Below, piece after piece: positions 46,181 to 57,699 of a DNA stretch of 64,000 nt; within the stretch, counting starts at the first letter, position 1, and each line of letters begins with the position of its first letter. Origin of the DNA: Heliocidaris tuberculata (Eukaryota > Echinodermata > Echinoidea > Camarodonta > Echinometridae); contig CM046837.1 in assembly GCA_025618425.1 (NCBI GenBank), positions 23,529,988-23,593,987 of the forward strand, given 5' to 3'. Under the pieces are notes generated by a model. It saw nothing but the letters and a program-made list of their open reading frames with translations, had not been told where the DNA came from and did not search any database. The position numbers were made by a program, and so were the translations under genes.

Positions 46181-47466
46181 CATTTGTAATTAGTGCAAAT
46201 TAGAAAAGGAAATCAGTGGATATTTTATATATTTCCCTCCTTTTTTCTCTCTTTTTTTTCCTTTCACTAAATGATGCGGGCTCAGTTCTAATTACTTGCT
46301 TTAATATCGGGGTATTTCAGTATTTCATGTCTGTCACAGCGCGTGACTTGCTATTTATATTACGCACGTAATGGTTTTTTTTCCTTCAGTATTTGATTTT
46401 TTTTTTCTTCATATATTCCTAAAAATAAAATTAATCATCCTAGTGCTTCAAGCAAGGAATGCTAAGAATAGTAAAAGGCCTTCTTAATCAGGACAAAAAG
46501 GCCAGTTTGTGATATTTGGATGATATTTATCTTGGTATGATGTTTCATTTTCTCTTTCCGATATATCTGTGCACCTTACTGCCAGAATGTGAGGTCATGG
46601 TTATCCGAATAAGAACATTAAAAATCCTCTCCTCTACTCCCCCCCCAAAAATAAAGCATAAAAAGATCGTTATTTCATTAAGAGGATTCTATATAATCGT
46701 GATAATGTATTGTATGGTTAGAAATCAGATTGGTTTTGTTTTCTTCTGTATTCATTTGTCAAATAGTAGTAGCTTATCATGCTTATGAAAGAAGAACACG
46801 TAAATTAAACATGCATGAATTGTGTATATTAATTAGAACTGTATGCATAATCTTGTTCGTACATGCTACGATGGATCCACTTATGTTTTTTTTTTCTAAA
46901 CAATATTGAAGATTTTTTTATTAAACAATAAGTGAGAATTAAAAGTGAGATTAATCTTCAAGACGATTTTTTTTTCCTGGTTTGTTTTTTAATTCATTCA
47001 TCCAGCACCAGAACATAGTCAAAGCCTCGAGTGTACAAGGTAGCGAAGTCTTTCTTTTGTTCATTTATCTATCCTTTAAAAGAATCGCACTCATAATACA
47101 TCGCTAGATTGTTGTGGTATCAGATATTTTACTTGTGCAGAACCTCCTGAGGTTTAAAAACAAAACATACAAGCCTTGGCTGCAGACTATGTCTCGTCGG
47201 ACTGCCGCGTATAACGTGTGAAGCAAATATGAGACTGTCGCCGGCCGGCCGCGACTTGGGCTTACATGACATTAAGGAAGATACACAAAATGAGTTCTCA
47301 TTATGGAAGAAAAAAAAATGAAGGCAAGGTTATTGCGAGATAATAGGACATTTTGAAATTGGTTTGACCATGAGTCGAGAGCTCGAGAGACAAGAATTAG
47401 ACAGGGAATATTTTCACAGCCGGACTACCGTATGTATTTTTGTTATTTCGTTTAAAAATCTTTGTC
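46181..47466. other. AT-rich intergenic DNA
   Basis: Several T runs; no gene or mobile element recognised in about 1.3 kb. Confidence 0.4.
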
Positions 47467-47963
47467 TTAAAGGGGGTACCCAATGCTGAAACAATGTTAG
47501 TTCATTTAAAAGATCATGATTTTATTAGCAGAAAATCATCTGCCTTAAGTTTTTTTAAAATTCGTGTTGCCAGAAAAATCCCCGAAATATGGTAAGACTT
47601 CAGGATATTTTGGCCCCTCAGCTGTGTCCCAATTTCAGCTAGGTAACCACAATGACGTCAAAGTGGTTACCCAGGTTCGCGTATTGCAGATGTGTTGCGC
47701 GCTAGACTGTACAAAATGCATTACACCTTGCGCGCATTTTGCTATAATTGCGCGACAAGGTAACCACTTTGACGTCATTGTGGTTACCTAGCTGAAATTG
47801 GGACACAGCTGAGGGGCCAAAATATCCTGAAATCTTACCATATTTCGGGGATTTTCTGGCAACACGAATTAAAAAAAAAATTTAAGGCAGATGATTTTCT
47901 TCTAATAAAATCATGATCTTTTAAATGAACTAACATTGTTTCAGCATTGGGTACCCCCTTTAA
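47467..47963. mobile_element. TTAA-type long-hairpin MITE family K, copy 2 (497 bp)
   Basis: Same borders, arms and centre as copy 1. Differences seen are a 6-base TAGCCC present only in copy 1 after GGCCCC, changes in an A/T-run near the inner right arm (about 47869), and one base in the right end. Such identity over 500 bp implies recent transposition or gene conversion. Confidence 0.93.
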
Positions 47964-48334
47964 AGACAAGTGAAAAAAAGGCGGGATTCAGGGAATATAG
48001 GCCTTTGTCCCAAATTTCCTTCCCCATCCTCTCTCTGTACGTCTGTCTGTATGTCTCCCCCCCCTCTCTCTCTTTCTCTCTTGTTGATGCAATAATGGAT
48101 TGAGTATAATTATGATCCACGTCTATTGTCTGATTGTATATAAATCATGATATTTGAAATTTATGAAATCGATAAAGATTCTACTGCAAAATTATGTTTA
48201 TTGTGTATAAGTAACAGATCGTTAATCGTTAATCCAAATTCTTCCAGCAAAAAGTAGCATCGTGGTGCGTACAAAATGACAGCGTATAAAGGCCTTTATC
48301 TGCACATGCGCAGATTGTAATTACGAACTGATTG
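47964..48334. other. Intergenic DNA with short CT tract
   Basis: C/CT tract at 48057-48082. Nothing else recognised. Confidence 0.35.
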
Positions 48335-49010
48335 CTCCGGACTTTATTTATCGTCTTTATTTCATCATACATAATTATAAGGGTAGAGTTATTTAAAGCT
48401 CATGTAGAGTATTGGTAGCAAAAAGGAAATTGGAAAGAAACATGTTAAATATAGTCTCATGTTGTTTTCCTTGTATCAAAAGATGTCTGTAAGAGATCAT
48501 TTGGTATTCCATCTATGATTTCTGGAGAATTTCAGTGTAAATATCTGTAAGGAATGCTTGATCACTGCCATTATGCTAGGACCATTCCACCCCGACGGCT
48601 CCCCGTACAGTAATCTTGGGGCTTCGCAAAGAGACAGCGTGTGTGCACTGTGTGTAGCTACTCATCATTGGTTTTACACGTGTGTGCACAGTGTATAGCA
48701 CATGCTGCCTTTGTTGGGATTTCACGTGCCTGTCCCGGCACATAAATTAGTTTTTGCCTCTTATTTGTTTAATATTAAACTTTAGGAGGCGAAATATGCA
48801 CAGTGTCTTAGTATTGCTAGTATCTTGCTATTTATCAATAAAAATTGAAGAAATCTGACGAACAGTTTTTGAGGGCTTACCAAAACTTTACATGACCTTT
48901 AAGTTTTGGTTAGGTTTGGTGTTTGCTCCAGGAATGTAAGTTCGGAATTCGGTTAGCGTAGTTAGTGTAGGACATTGACCGCGGAGCGCCGAAGCATGTG
49001 TCGGGTTGTA
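48335..49010. repeat. Dispersed repeat family J, copy 2, interrupted by a TTAA element
   Basis: CTTTATTTCATCATACATAATTAT (left of 48393) and ATTCGGTTAGCGTA with GCGGAGCG and ATGTGTCG (right of 48902) match family J copy 1 in order. The element between them is absent from copy 1. The match is moderate. Confidence 0.5.
48393..48902. mobile_element. TTAA-type MITE family I, copy 2 (510 bp)
   Basis: TTAAAGCTCATGTA at the left, TACATGACCTTTAA at the right. About 95% similar by eye to copy 1 at 39059-39575, differing mainly by scattered substitutions and a short gap near the left end. Confidence 0.9.
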
Positions 49011-49129
49011 CAAGTTCTGCGGTGCATGGCCCTATCATCAGAGTACCGCATCCTCTTTCGATGGACCATCCTCATCATCTTGACCTCTGCACACGGCACG
49101 TGGCTACGCCCTGCGGCTAATAAACTTGG

Positions 49130-49200
49130 CTGGTCACGTGGTCTAGTGGCGACCTTGCATCAGGGGCAGTTGCGGTTTCCATTCCAGGGGCTAATCGAGT
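49130..49200 (+). mobile_element. Possible tRNA-like SINE head
   Basis: TGGTCTAGTGG (49139-49149) fits an RNA polymerase III A-box and GGTTTCCATTCC (49174-49185) is one base longer than a B-box. Spacing is at the short end for tRNA. No clear SINE body follows. Confidence 0.25.
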
Positions 49201-49255
49201 CTGCCTTGTCCTCACGTGAACTCAAGAGCTTGGTGGCGAATAAGGAGGAGGGGGA

Positions 49256-49310
49256 GGTGTGTGTGTGCGTGTGTGTGTGTGTGTGTGCGCGCATGGGGGG
49301 GGGGGGGGTA
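49256..49310. repeat. (GT)n plus poly-G
   Basis: About fifteen GT units with GC interruptions, then GCGCATG and a G run of 13. The 140-residue frame crossing it is not supported. Confidence 0.9.
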
Positions 49311-50329
49311 CAACCCATGCAGTTGGCATCTCTGAAATACATAACCAAAAATATGTGCCCCTTTCAAATTTTCGATCTAAAAGGCATCCGAAAGTGAGAT
49401 AACTTTTTATGAATGTTTATTGTCATAGAATTTTGAGACACAATTATGCACAAGAAAATTCAATAAATATATCTAATTTTATTACTTTTTATCGTTATTA
49501 TTTATATTTACTTTTTTGGCTTGTCATCACAATTTGAAACTCCCCCCTCCCCCGACACAGATTTTTTTTTGGATCTACCAGTGTCGCCCGTTTACAAAGG
49601 GAATCAGGAGTACAAAAAATAAAAAAAATTGTAGGTTTTTATATCTTTTGAATTCCCATAAGGAAGAATACTCGTAGAAATGCAAAAAGAGAAAATTGCT
49701 CTTAAAGGTATTCAGACCGAGTGATTTCGCCTCAGTCCCATTATAGGTAGCTATTTAATGTTTATGATATCAAAGTTATATCAAACTACAAATTCTTTCT
49801 ATAGATTTTGTAATTTGATGCCATTTTGATAGTTTCGAAACCTAATATCTGAATCATGTCAATATCTAAGATTAATTGCAAAATAACACAAATGTAATAT
49901 ACCAGGTACGTCACATAGCCTTCAAAATAAAGAGACGATACCAAGTATCAGCAAAATTTATAATAAAATATGCTTAAATATTGCTACGTTTCAGTGTTTA
50001 AGTGATTATTGGAGCAAAAAGAAAGAGTATGGAAATGTTCTAAACGTTAAAAAAAAAACATCTAAAAAGAGTCATGATACTTTTTTAGAATGAATTACTG
50101 ACGTATGTTGTGGTTACTAGTTAGTTTCAGTTCTAAAAATAATAAGTCTCATGCAGAGAATAGGGTTCAAGGATAATCCAAAAGAATAGACTGAAAGTAC
50201 ATTTTCATCAAAACTTCTTTCTCTTCATGTATTCAAGGTAGTCAAAACAATTAAGTTAAAATAATTTTCAGTTCATGAAGCGGCAAGAAATGAAATGACG
50301 GCATGTGAGTAATGCGTCCCAGAAAAAAG
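49311..50329. other. AT-rich intergenic DNA
   Basis: GGATCTACCAGTG at 49571-49583 could be an orphan element end. Nothing else recognised. Confidence 0.35.
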
Positions 50330-51288
50330 TTAACAGTTGGAAAAAGTCTCCCCAAATGAATTTTTCAAAATATTTAAAGGACATTTTCATACCTGTGGTT
50401 AGCTTAGGGTCTCTTCTATCAAAATAATGACACCTAATATCTCACAATATTTTACGCTTGAGTGAGCAAAAGCCCATTTGTGAAAGGGTGCAAAATACTT
50501 GACAAGAATTGATATTGGCTCTGGCTGGTATTAATCAAGCTGCGAGTCATGAAAAGGCTTAGAATTCTTCTTATTCTGATCAATAAAAGACAACTTATGA
50601 AATAACAGGCTTCGTTCTCTGTATATCCTTACACATTCATCAACATCTTATGCTAGAGTGAGCAATTAACTACTTTGTTGAGTGTTTCAAAATGTCAATT
50701 TTGGTCAAACTTTTAGTTTGATCTTGCTTGCTCACTCAACCATTAAATTTTGATGGGATATATATCAGGAGATACAGTGAACAAAGTCTGTTCTTTCATA
50801 AAGAGTCTTTTAATGATCAGAATATAAAATTTCTAGGCCTTTCATGACTCTCAACTTTGCTGATACCAGCCAGAACATAAAACAAACATTAAGTATGGAT
50901 TTTGCAACATTTCACAAAAGTGGCCTTTGCTCACTCAAGCATAAAATATTGTGAGATATTTTGGTGTCATTTGATAGAAGAGACCCTAGGCTATCCACAG
51001 GCATGAAAATTTCCTGAAAATATTTAGAAATATTTAATTGGGGAGACCTTTTTCAACTGTTGATTTTAAACGGTTCTCAACTTTGTTGATATCAGCCAGA
51101 ACAAATACCAATTCTCGTCAAGTCTCAATTTTGCACCAGTTCACAAAAGTGTTTTTTGATCACTCAAACGTAATTGCTAGTGAGATTTTTTGGTGTTATT
51201 GCATAGGAGAGACCTTGGGCTATTTACAAGAATTAAAATTTATTGAAAATATTCTGAAATGATTATTTGCAGAGATGTTTTCCAACTG

Positions 51289-51292
<4 letters not shown>
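50330..51292. mobile_element. TTAA-type fold-back element family H, copy 2 (963 bp)
   Basis: TTAACAGTTGGAAAAAGTCT at the left and TTTTCCAACTGTTAA at the right give intact TTAA borders and inverted ends. It aligns throughout with copy 1 at 19017-19981. Within it TGAGTGAGCAAAAGCC and GCTCACTCAAGC blocks recur in opposite orientation, so several nested inverted segments exist. It is followed by a T run and a G run (51293-51332). Confidence 0.88.
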
Positions 51293-51319
<27 letters not shown>

Positions 51320-51332
51320 GGGGGGGGGGGGA
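51293..51332. repeat. Poly-T then poly-G
   Basis: About 25 T followed by 13 G. Confidence 0.95.
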
Positions 51333-51870
51333 CGCACGGTACAGCAAAATGCGACGCTGCTTGGAAGGTACCTATTCACCTTTTGAAAGTTTCCTGGAAG
51401 TAGTTGAATAAAAGTCTCATTATTTTGTCTTAGAATGTTTGAAAGATTTAAGAAATAATATCAAGGTTTTCTATTGCAAAAAGGGAGGCCGATTAATGTC
51501 GATTTTTCAGCTCTATTTGCATACCGAGATGCGAATCTAGAGGAGTAATTTCAAATAATTGCACGATTCGTCACCACAAATAGTCATAACTTTGCTTCCC
51601 ATAAGCTTTTCGAAAGAACGGTTTCTCATCATCCTCAAGATAGTTTAACAGCCTAATACCGCAAGATCTATATGTCGATCCTAAATTCTTTTTAACGATA
51701 AAGTGTGTTTTACAATAGTAAAATCTCAGCATCTGGAAAATTTATTCACTCATGAATAAATCACAGAACTGATAGACCTGAATAAAAATGAGTGCCAAAG
51801 AAGATCTATGGAATATCTGTCTATCTATATGTACATAAATGAGGACAAAGTAATGTCATTTTAGTCTTAG
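51333..51870. other. AT-rich intergenic DNA
   Basis: Nothing recognisable. Confidence 0.3.
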
Positions 51871-52092
51871 TGCGAGACTAGTAGAGAATCTTTGAAACAA
51901 ACATCACACATTCGGTATGGCAATGACATTTTGAACGACACTGGATTACAAATAAATATTGCTTTGCGGACAGACTCTGAAATTATTGACGAACTGTATA
52001 TGCCAACCGGAACACGGAGTAGGTCAGAGACAACGCCAGATGAGACTACAGTCAAGACTGTCCGGTATTTTACTAATTACCATAATTATTAA
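51871..52092 (+). CDS. Possible terminal exon of an unrecognised gene
   Basis: An acceptor-like TTTTAGTCTTAG ends at 51870. From there an open frame of 73 codons runs to TAA, with a balanced and hydrophilic composition (SRSETTPDETTVKT near the end) unlike the noise frames around it. There is no recognised domain, no partner exon upstream and no clear polyadenylation signal downstream. It could equally be chance or a relic. Confidence 0.2.
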   Translation, partial: CETSRESLKQTSHIRYGNDILNDTGLQINIALRTDSEIIDELYMPTGTRSRSETTPDETTVKTVRYFTNYHNY

Positions 52093-52775
52093 ACAATTTC
52101 ATAACTATAGGCTTAATCTTTTGGGACGGCGATTGGGTTTAATCGTTTTATTTTTATCTTGAGATAATATTGTAAATACACCTTAACTTTGTAATTGTCT
52201 CAGCGCAATAGTTAATTTTTGATCTTCTCATTTTCTCTTCAAATTTAGTGAGAAATGTCCAATCCCTTCTTTGAAACCTACATTCCTTTTCCAATTTGAT
52301 TTGATTTGAATTTTTTCCAGTCGTCAATTATAAGTGTATTTGAAACAACAGAAATGTGTACCCATAAAAATGAAATATGTCCGAAAATGCAGGATAATCC
52401 ATAAAAGCTGATAATTAGCTTACTTCCGATGGTGTTCTCGAGATATTGATGACAGTGATTTTATGCTCATGATTTAGCCAGTGACAAAGTTGAGAAAAGT
52501 GACAAACTTGAAAGTCTCGAATAGAGGCTACTACGAAGGACATGGAAAAATCGAAATTGAGTCCTTGGAGCGTTATTGAGCAGAAATAGCTTTCAAACAA
52601 CATGAACAAGGAGTGTTTACCTAGACGTGCTATGTCGGCCAAACCTATCCCAGAAAATGACCATGAATGCTTTTCGTGCATGCATGTCTCTGACCTATGA
52701 TATTCTGCTTTGTAAAATATCATATATACTTGTATCTCTCTCGATGTAAAGATAAAGAATAATGCAGGCTTATAC
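52093..52775. other. AT-rich intergenic DNA
   Basis: The minus-strand frame at 52415-52723 (102 residues) has no recognisable domain. Confidence 0.35.
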
Positions 52776-52820
52776 AGTGGTGAATCCAGGTTTTTATTAA
52801 TCGGGAGGGGGGGGGGGGGG
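52776..52820. repeat. Orphan hAT-like left end with poly-G
   Basis: CAGTGGTGAATCCAGG at 52776-52791 followed by a G run of about 14. No matching right end was found. Confidence 0.45.
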
Positions 52821-53126
52821 CCTTCAAAAATTTCGTACCAGCAGGAAAAAATAGAAAATAGAAAGCGGTTATCGGAACCTGATCACTTAGTCACGGAAGG
52901 ACTTTGACAATTTTTTTTAAAGTTAGAAGGCCTGTAGAAAATAATTTATAATTTACAGTGAGCTGTTTTATGACATGTCTCATTGTGGAGAGTGTAATTA
53001 AAGAAGTTGAAAGTCGATAGAAATTGCTTGTCGTGGTTAGTACTAAAATAAGAATCCTTTAAATCGGAGAATAGCGTTGAAGAGAGGCATTCTAAAGCTT
53101 TTCGTCTTGTACTCATCAGAGTAAAC

Positions 53127-53155
53127 CGCAAAAAAAAAAAAAAAAAAAAAAAATG
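53127..53155. repeat. Poly-A run
   Basis: About 24 A in a row; no retroposon body could be attached to it. Confidence 0.9.
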
Positions 53156-53204
53156 AACAGAAAGCCGAAATCGAGCAATATAAATGGAAACTATTTAAAG
53201 GAAC

Positions 53205-53245
53205 AAATATTATTATTATTATCATTATTATTATTATTATTATTA

Positions 53246-53295
<50 letters not shown>

Positions 53296-53300
53296 CATTA

Positions 53301-53343
<43 letters not shown>

Positions 53344-53350
53344 CATTTTT
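53205..53350. repeat. (ATT)n microsatellite
   Basis: About 45 ATT/TTA units with few interruptions, ending in a T run and a G run. Confidence 0.95.
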
Positions 53351-53450
53351 TTTGGGGGGGAGGCAATATTAAACATTGATGTTTTTCTTTAAAAGTTTAG
53401 CGATGTTTTTTTCTTTATGCCATTCAAAGACAGATTTAAAATAGCTGAAA

Positions 53451-53593
53451 CTGGGAAGCGTTTCATCAAGCGTTTTGTCAGTGATTTTTATCCGACAACT
53501 GTTATAAGCTACTGAAATCCTTGCATCTGATTGGCTGAGAGCAAATTTGTCGGATAAAATATCTGACAAGTCCTTTCATGAAACGCCCCCCAG
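53451..53593. mobile_element. MITE family B, copy 3
   Basis: Left CTGGGAAGCGTTTCATCAAG and right end, on the opposite strand, CTGGGGGGCGTTTCATGAAA are inverted copies. Complementarity continues through TTTGTCAGTGATTTTTATCC for about 50 bp. The core GCATCTGATTGGCTGAGAGC is shared with copies 1 and 2. This is the best-preserved end pair of the three. Confidence 0.85.
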
Positions 53594-54100
53594 TATTCTT
53601 AAACATCGACCATGACCATTTTCAGTACGATGAGACAATGAGGTTTAAGGATACATAAAAAGAGGCCAATCTGCATGACTCGATAAATTTATGAGCTTTA
53701 TCATCATCATTTAAACACAGAGAAGCACGTGTGGGACCAGGGGCTTTGCTCAGTAAAAAGAGAGAATGACATGATAGACATACGGGGTGAGAAAAAAGGT
53801 ATAGGCCTATAATTCAATAATTCAATTTAATCGTGGTTTATCAGAAACATGTTTAGCAGTATACAGAGAATGAATTGCATATGTTTACAATTATCAAGAC
53901 ACATTATCAATATAAATCGCAGAAACTATAAGGCATACAAAAATAGAATGTATAAGTCAATGTAACTGGTTACAATACATCAATAAAACTATATATAGGT
54001 TATAGAATTATAAACCATGCACATTAAATATCTATTGTATAAATATAAAAAAAAATACACCATACTAAGTAACAGAATAAGGGAGAAATACAGTGAGAAG
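53594..54100. other. AT-rich intergenic DNA
   Basis: AATTCAATAATTCAATTTAA at 53812-53831 may be a LINE-like tail. Nothing coding. Confidence 0.35.
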
Positions 54101-54126
54101 GAGAGAGAGAGGGGGGGGGGGGGGGA
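54101..54126. repeat. (GA)n plus poly-G
   Basis: Short GA run then a G homopolymer of about 14. Confidence 0.9.
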
Positions 54127-54286
54127 TAACAGATATTACATGTGAAAGAGAAATAGATTATGAGGGAGAAATATATCTATAGATAGATATAGACTGGTAA
54201 TATGCATATAATTATATACTTGTGGACAGTAATATACAGAGAAATTGTTAGATTGGAATGACAGACAATAAAGGAAGAGACTGGAA

Positions 54287-54288
<2 letters not shown>

Positions 54289-54324
<36 letters not shown>

Positions 54325-54338
54325 GGGGGGGGGGGGAG
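54289..54338. repeat. (GT)n-(GA)n-poly-G compound repeat
   Basis: About ten GT, then eight GA, then 13 G. Confidence 0.93.
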
Positions 54339-54573
54339 ACACTGAGACAAAAGGATACATAATATTGAGGTGTGTTAATTATTATGCTAACTTTGTCATT
54401 GTTTTGTACACTGTTGTTATTTCAACCTGATTTTGGAAACACTCACCGCTGCGGCCTTCGTGCCAAATTGCAAGTCAGTCGGCTGTTGTAGCCAGATAAT
54501 ATCGAGCTTTTGCTTGATTCATTTTCAAAGTATGTTCAGGGACATAATTTTCCTGTTTTAATCATCATTAGAA

Positions 54574-54714
54574 CAACCGTGAACGGGTAAGGACGCAGCT
54601 TGCAGCCGCGAATCGAGCGGGGCGCTCGATAAGGCAAGGCCGGGGCGCGGCCCGCTGATTGCGGCCTTGAACGAGGCCAGCTCGCTCAGATCGGCCAACT
54701 CTGTTGGCCTTTTA
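54574..54714 (+). ncRNA. GC-rich hairpin cluster ending in a T run; candidate structured RNA
   Basis: A sharply GC-rich segment in AT-rich DNA that contains successive perfect hairpins: ATCGAGCG-GGG-CGCTCGAT (54611-54629), GGCC-GGGGCGC-GGCC (54638-54652), GGCC-TTGAACGA-GGCC (54663-54678) and GGCCAAC-TCT-GTTGGCC (54693-54709). The last is followed by TTTT, which would end an RNA polymerase III transcript. It matches no RNA family I can name. The open minus-strand frame over it is Ala/Ser/Leu-rich and not recognised. It could also be a foreign or contaminating insert. Confidence 0.3.
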
Positions 54715-54899
54715 AATAAGGTCAGTTGGAATCCTTTTTTTTTTTTTTTCGTTTTAAGAATAATCATGAATCACTGAAATCTCCTGCAAATCATTTTTTT
54801 AAATGTGAGCGAAATGATCCAAACCACGCGTATTATGTTACTTCATATTCATTTATCCAGTGTCGTATAGTGTTGACGACGGCACTGGCACGATGAGGG

Positions 54900-55360
54900 G
54901 GAGGGAGACTTATTTGGTGCATCAAATGCTGAAATAAAAAAGGTCATAGGGGTGTTTTTTAATGAGGTCTTCTCTTTTCACCTCAGTTTCTTTCTCTTTT
55001 CTCTTTTATTTTTTATTTTTCGAAGGGGAGGGGGGGGGGGTACCCCTGTACATTTTTTTTTCTTTTTTCCCTCCAATCAAGTTCAGCGGTCTAGGAATGT
55101 AATTTTTTCTTTCTTTTTTCTATGTAGTTATTTTCTTTTTAAGTATTCATTATGTACTATTATGTATTATGTACTGAGGGCACCCTCGCCCCAAGCTTTT
55201 GCTTTTAGAGGTGTGTCCTCCAACTATGTATGTACCACGTGAATGTATATTTTGTCATATTTTTGTTAAAAATACATGTACACTATTTTGTTCATTTATT
55301 ACTTTGTACACTTATATTGAAAAGATGGAAATAAATGTCATTAATTGAAAAAAAAAATAC
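54900..55360. other. Poly-G patch and retroposon-like 3' end
   Basis: A G run at 55028-55040. At 55331-55358 there is GGAAATAAATGTCATTAATTG followed by about 10 A, the layout of a polyadenylated retroposed end on the plus strand. No coding remnant was recognised upstream. Confidence 0.35.
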
Positions 55361-55711
55361 ATCACTGGCTATATAGAGCTAACGAAGCCCAACACACATT
55401 GATTATACAGCTTCTTAGTAAACTAGTCACCTAATTATGCTCCATTTGTTTCGGACCAGATTTTGTTTAGGTATATACATTCAACTACAATCCAATATTG
55501 AACTGCAATCTAATTTAACTCGCATTCCCCCAACCTTTGTCAAATATGTTTCACCAACGACGTGAACTCAATTTTTAGGAAGGTATGAAAGGGCTCGATG
55601 GTGGAGCTTGTGAAAGGTCTTATAGGCGCTGAACTTCAGACATGACAATTTTGATGGGCATTGCTTATTGCCATGGGGAATTGATAATAAAATAAATCTG
55701 AGTTTCTCAAT
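55361..55711. other. Intergenic DNA
   Basis: Nothing recognisable. Confidence 0.3.
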
Positions 55712-57219
55712 TTAAAGGGCAATCCGACCTTTCCCTACAAGTTAAATTGGGTGAATACATGCAGGGTAGTAGAGAAGCGGATAAATTTTTGACAAATTAG
55801 TTGTAATAACTGTATACGTATAAAGAAAAATATATACCCGACTTTGATAGCTTCTAATTTTAAAACTATAACCAATGTGACCTTTAAATTTATTTCATGG
55901 TAAAGAGTAACTGGTTTTCTGTCCTATGATACCTCATCCATGACTTTTCTGCCATGCACGTATGACTGAGCGCTGGTCAGCGTTTTAAAAAAGTGTCGTC
56001 AAAATCTCCTTGTACCAAGTTTGGATGTTGCAAAACTTGGGTCGAGCTATATGAATGTGTTACTTTATTCTAAAATCCTTTTAAAAGTTGAATTCTCTTT
56101 CATGCTGCAATGCTTCATTGTTTAAAGCAATCCAGTGTATCTAAGCTTTCACATGACCTTGTTTCAATCCATGATGATCTCAATTCATTTTAACAGCCGT
56201 CTAACTTCTTGGCTCATGATAACTAAAAACTCTCAGCATTCCACCATTTCACCTGCATAAGGCGTAAAGGTGATTTTCTCGAATAGTGCATGAACTCAAA
56301 GTTTAACTGATTTTAAAGACTTAAAAATACAAGGAAGGATACATGTGTTGAGAATTACAAAAGTAGTTGTTGTAGAATTTCATTTAAAAAATAGCTTCCC
56401 AAATAAACTTTGTCTATTTTTAATGACTCAGTAAAAAGGGATGCGGGTGAAACCGAGATTGTGTCACCAAGGAGAAGAAAATATAAATTTTGCTTGTAAT
56501 AAGCCTTTTCTTGAGTTTGAGTTGACATTGACACCTTTTTTTATTCATATGCAGAAAATCAACTGAAATAACTATAGCAATGGTTTTCAAAATGAAATAA
56601 GAAATGCATTATTTGTTTTGACCCACATTCGTTGCTTCAGATCAAACTTGGTTGAAAAGCTTGCTGCTCAGTCATCCGTTGCAGCACGGTTGTGAATAAG
56701 GTATCACTGGACAGAATATAAGTTGTTCTTTACCATAAAATAGGTCTTAAGCCCATAGAGGTTATAACTTTTTATTTAGAAGCTACCAAAGTTGGGTATA
56801 CCTTTTTTAAAATACGCACTGCATAAACACGGGAATCTTAGCGATGACATAATTATTTGGGACAACTTTCCCATTACTATTAGTTGTGCACTAATAGACT
56901 TTCAGTTTTTGGTTTTCTCTGAAGTGCATTTCCTACAGTTGCCACTGTAGATAATGTTACTACATTTCCTCCGAAAAACAAACAAACTTATTAAAGTTTT
57001 GAAAGCTGTTGTGTCAGTCATTTGGTGTATTGGAACAACTGGGTGAATTTTTCGAAACTATACGTAACAGTGACATTACTAGTGATGACAAATTTCAAAA
57101 ATTCATACCTTCTTAAATTTTTGTTTGTCGGATTTTGTTCAAACTTTCACCAACCTGCTCCTTTCATATTTGTGATTTCTTTCAGTGCAACTTGCTGTCA
57201 AGGTTGGATTTCTCTTTAA
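55712..57219. mobile_element. TTAA-type MITE family E, copy 3, interrupted by family F
   Basis: TTAAAGGGCAATCCGACC at the left and GGTTGGATTTCTCTTTAA at the right, with TTAA at each border. Without the family F insert (55835-56798) its length is about 540 bp, like copies 1 and 2. Right-arm blocks TTGTTCAAACTTTCACCAAC and CAACTTTCCCATTA match copy 1. Confidence 0.87.
55835..56798. mobile_element. Inverted-repeat element family F, copy 2 (~964 bp)
   Basis: Left TACCCGACTTTGATAGCTTC, right end on the opposite strand TACCCAACTTTGGTAGCTTC. CTATAACC occurs inside both arms. It contains the uninterrupted TTAA (55860-55863) at which family E sits in copy 1. The middle holds two near-inverted segments (ACTTTTCTGCCATGC... 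and ...AGTCATCCGTTGCAGC). No transposase frame. Confidence 0.82.
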
Positions 57220-57685
57220 TAGTCATAAAGGTCTCCAGAATGTAACTCATAGTCATCATCATTTACATCTGCCCGCTAATTGTAAAGTGCAATTCAATAA
57301 TCACTACTCGTTAGCATTATCTATTTTCATATCTTTTTTTTTTTAATTCTACATGTATAGAGTGCGCGCGTAATATATATTTTTGGAAGACATTTCTCCT
57401 TCAGTTACCCAATTACAGTGCATTAACAACGGTCACAGGCGTTCAAGGCGACACTTTGCTACTAATTAATGGTATGATTTGTCATCCTAAATTATTTTCA
57501 ACGTTACGATTGTAACTATCTGTGTTTGATTTTATTTATGAGAATATTATGTGCAGTTTAGATCGTCAGAGCGAGAAGAGCGAACTAATTTTTATTTAAG
57601 TTGTGATTGATACTTTAGTACCAGAGTATTAATTATTAGTCGTGTTGTTGTTATTGCATTTATTTTTTCATTAGTTAGATATTAT
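57220..57685. other. AT-rich intergenic DNA
   Basis: Nothing recognisable. Confidence 0.3.
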
Positions 57686-57699
57686 TTATAGATTTAGAG

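Noticed and set aside
48975..49397. 140-residue frame
   Set aside because: Runs through (GT)n and poly-G, and its N-terminal part overlaps repeat family J; no domain recognised.
52415..52723. 102-residue minus-strand frame
   Set aside because: Balanced composition but no recognisable motif, and no supporting splice sites or neighbours.
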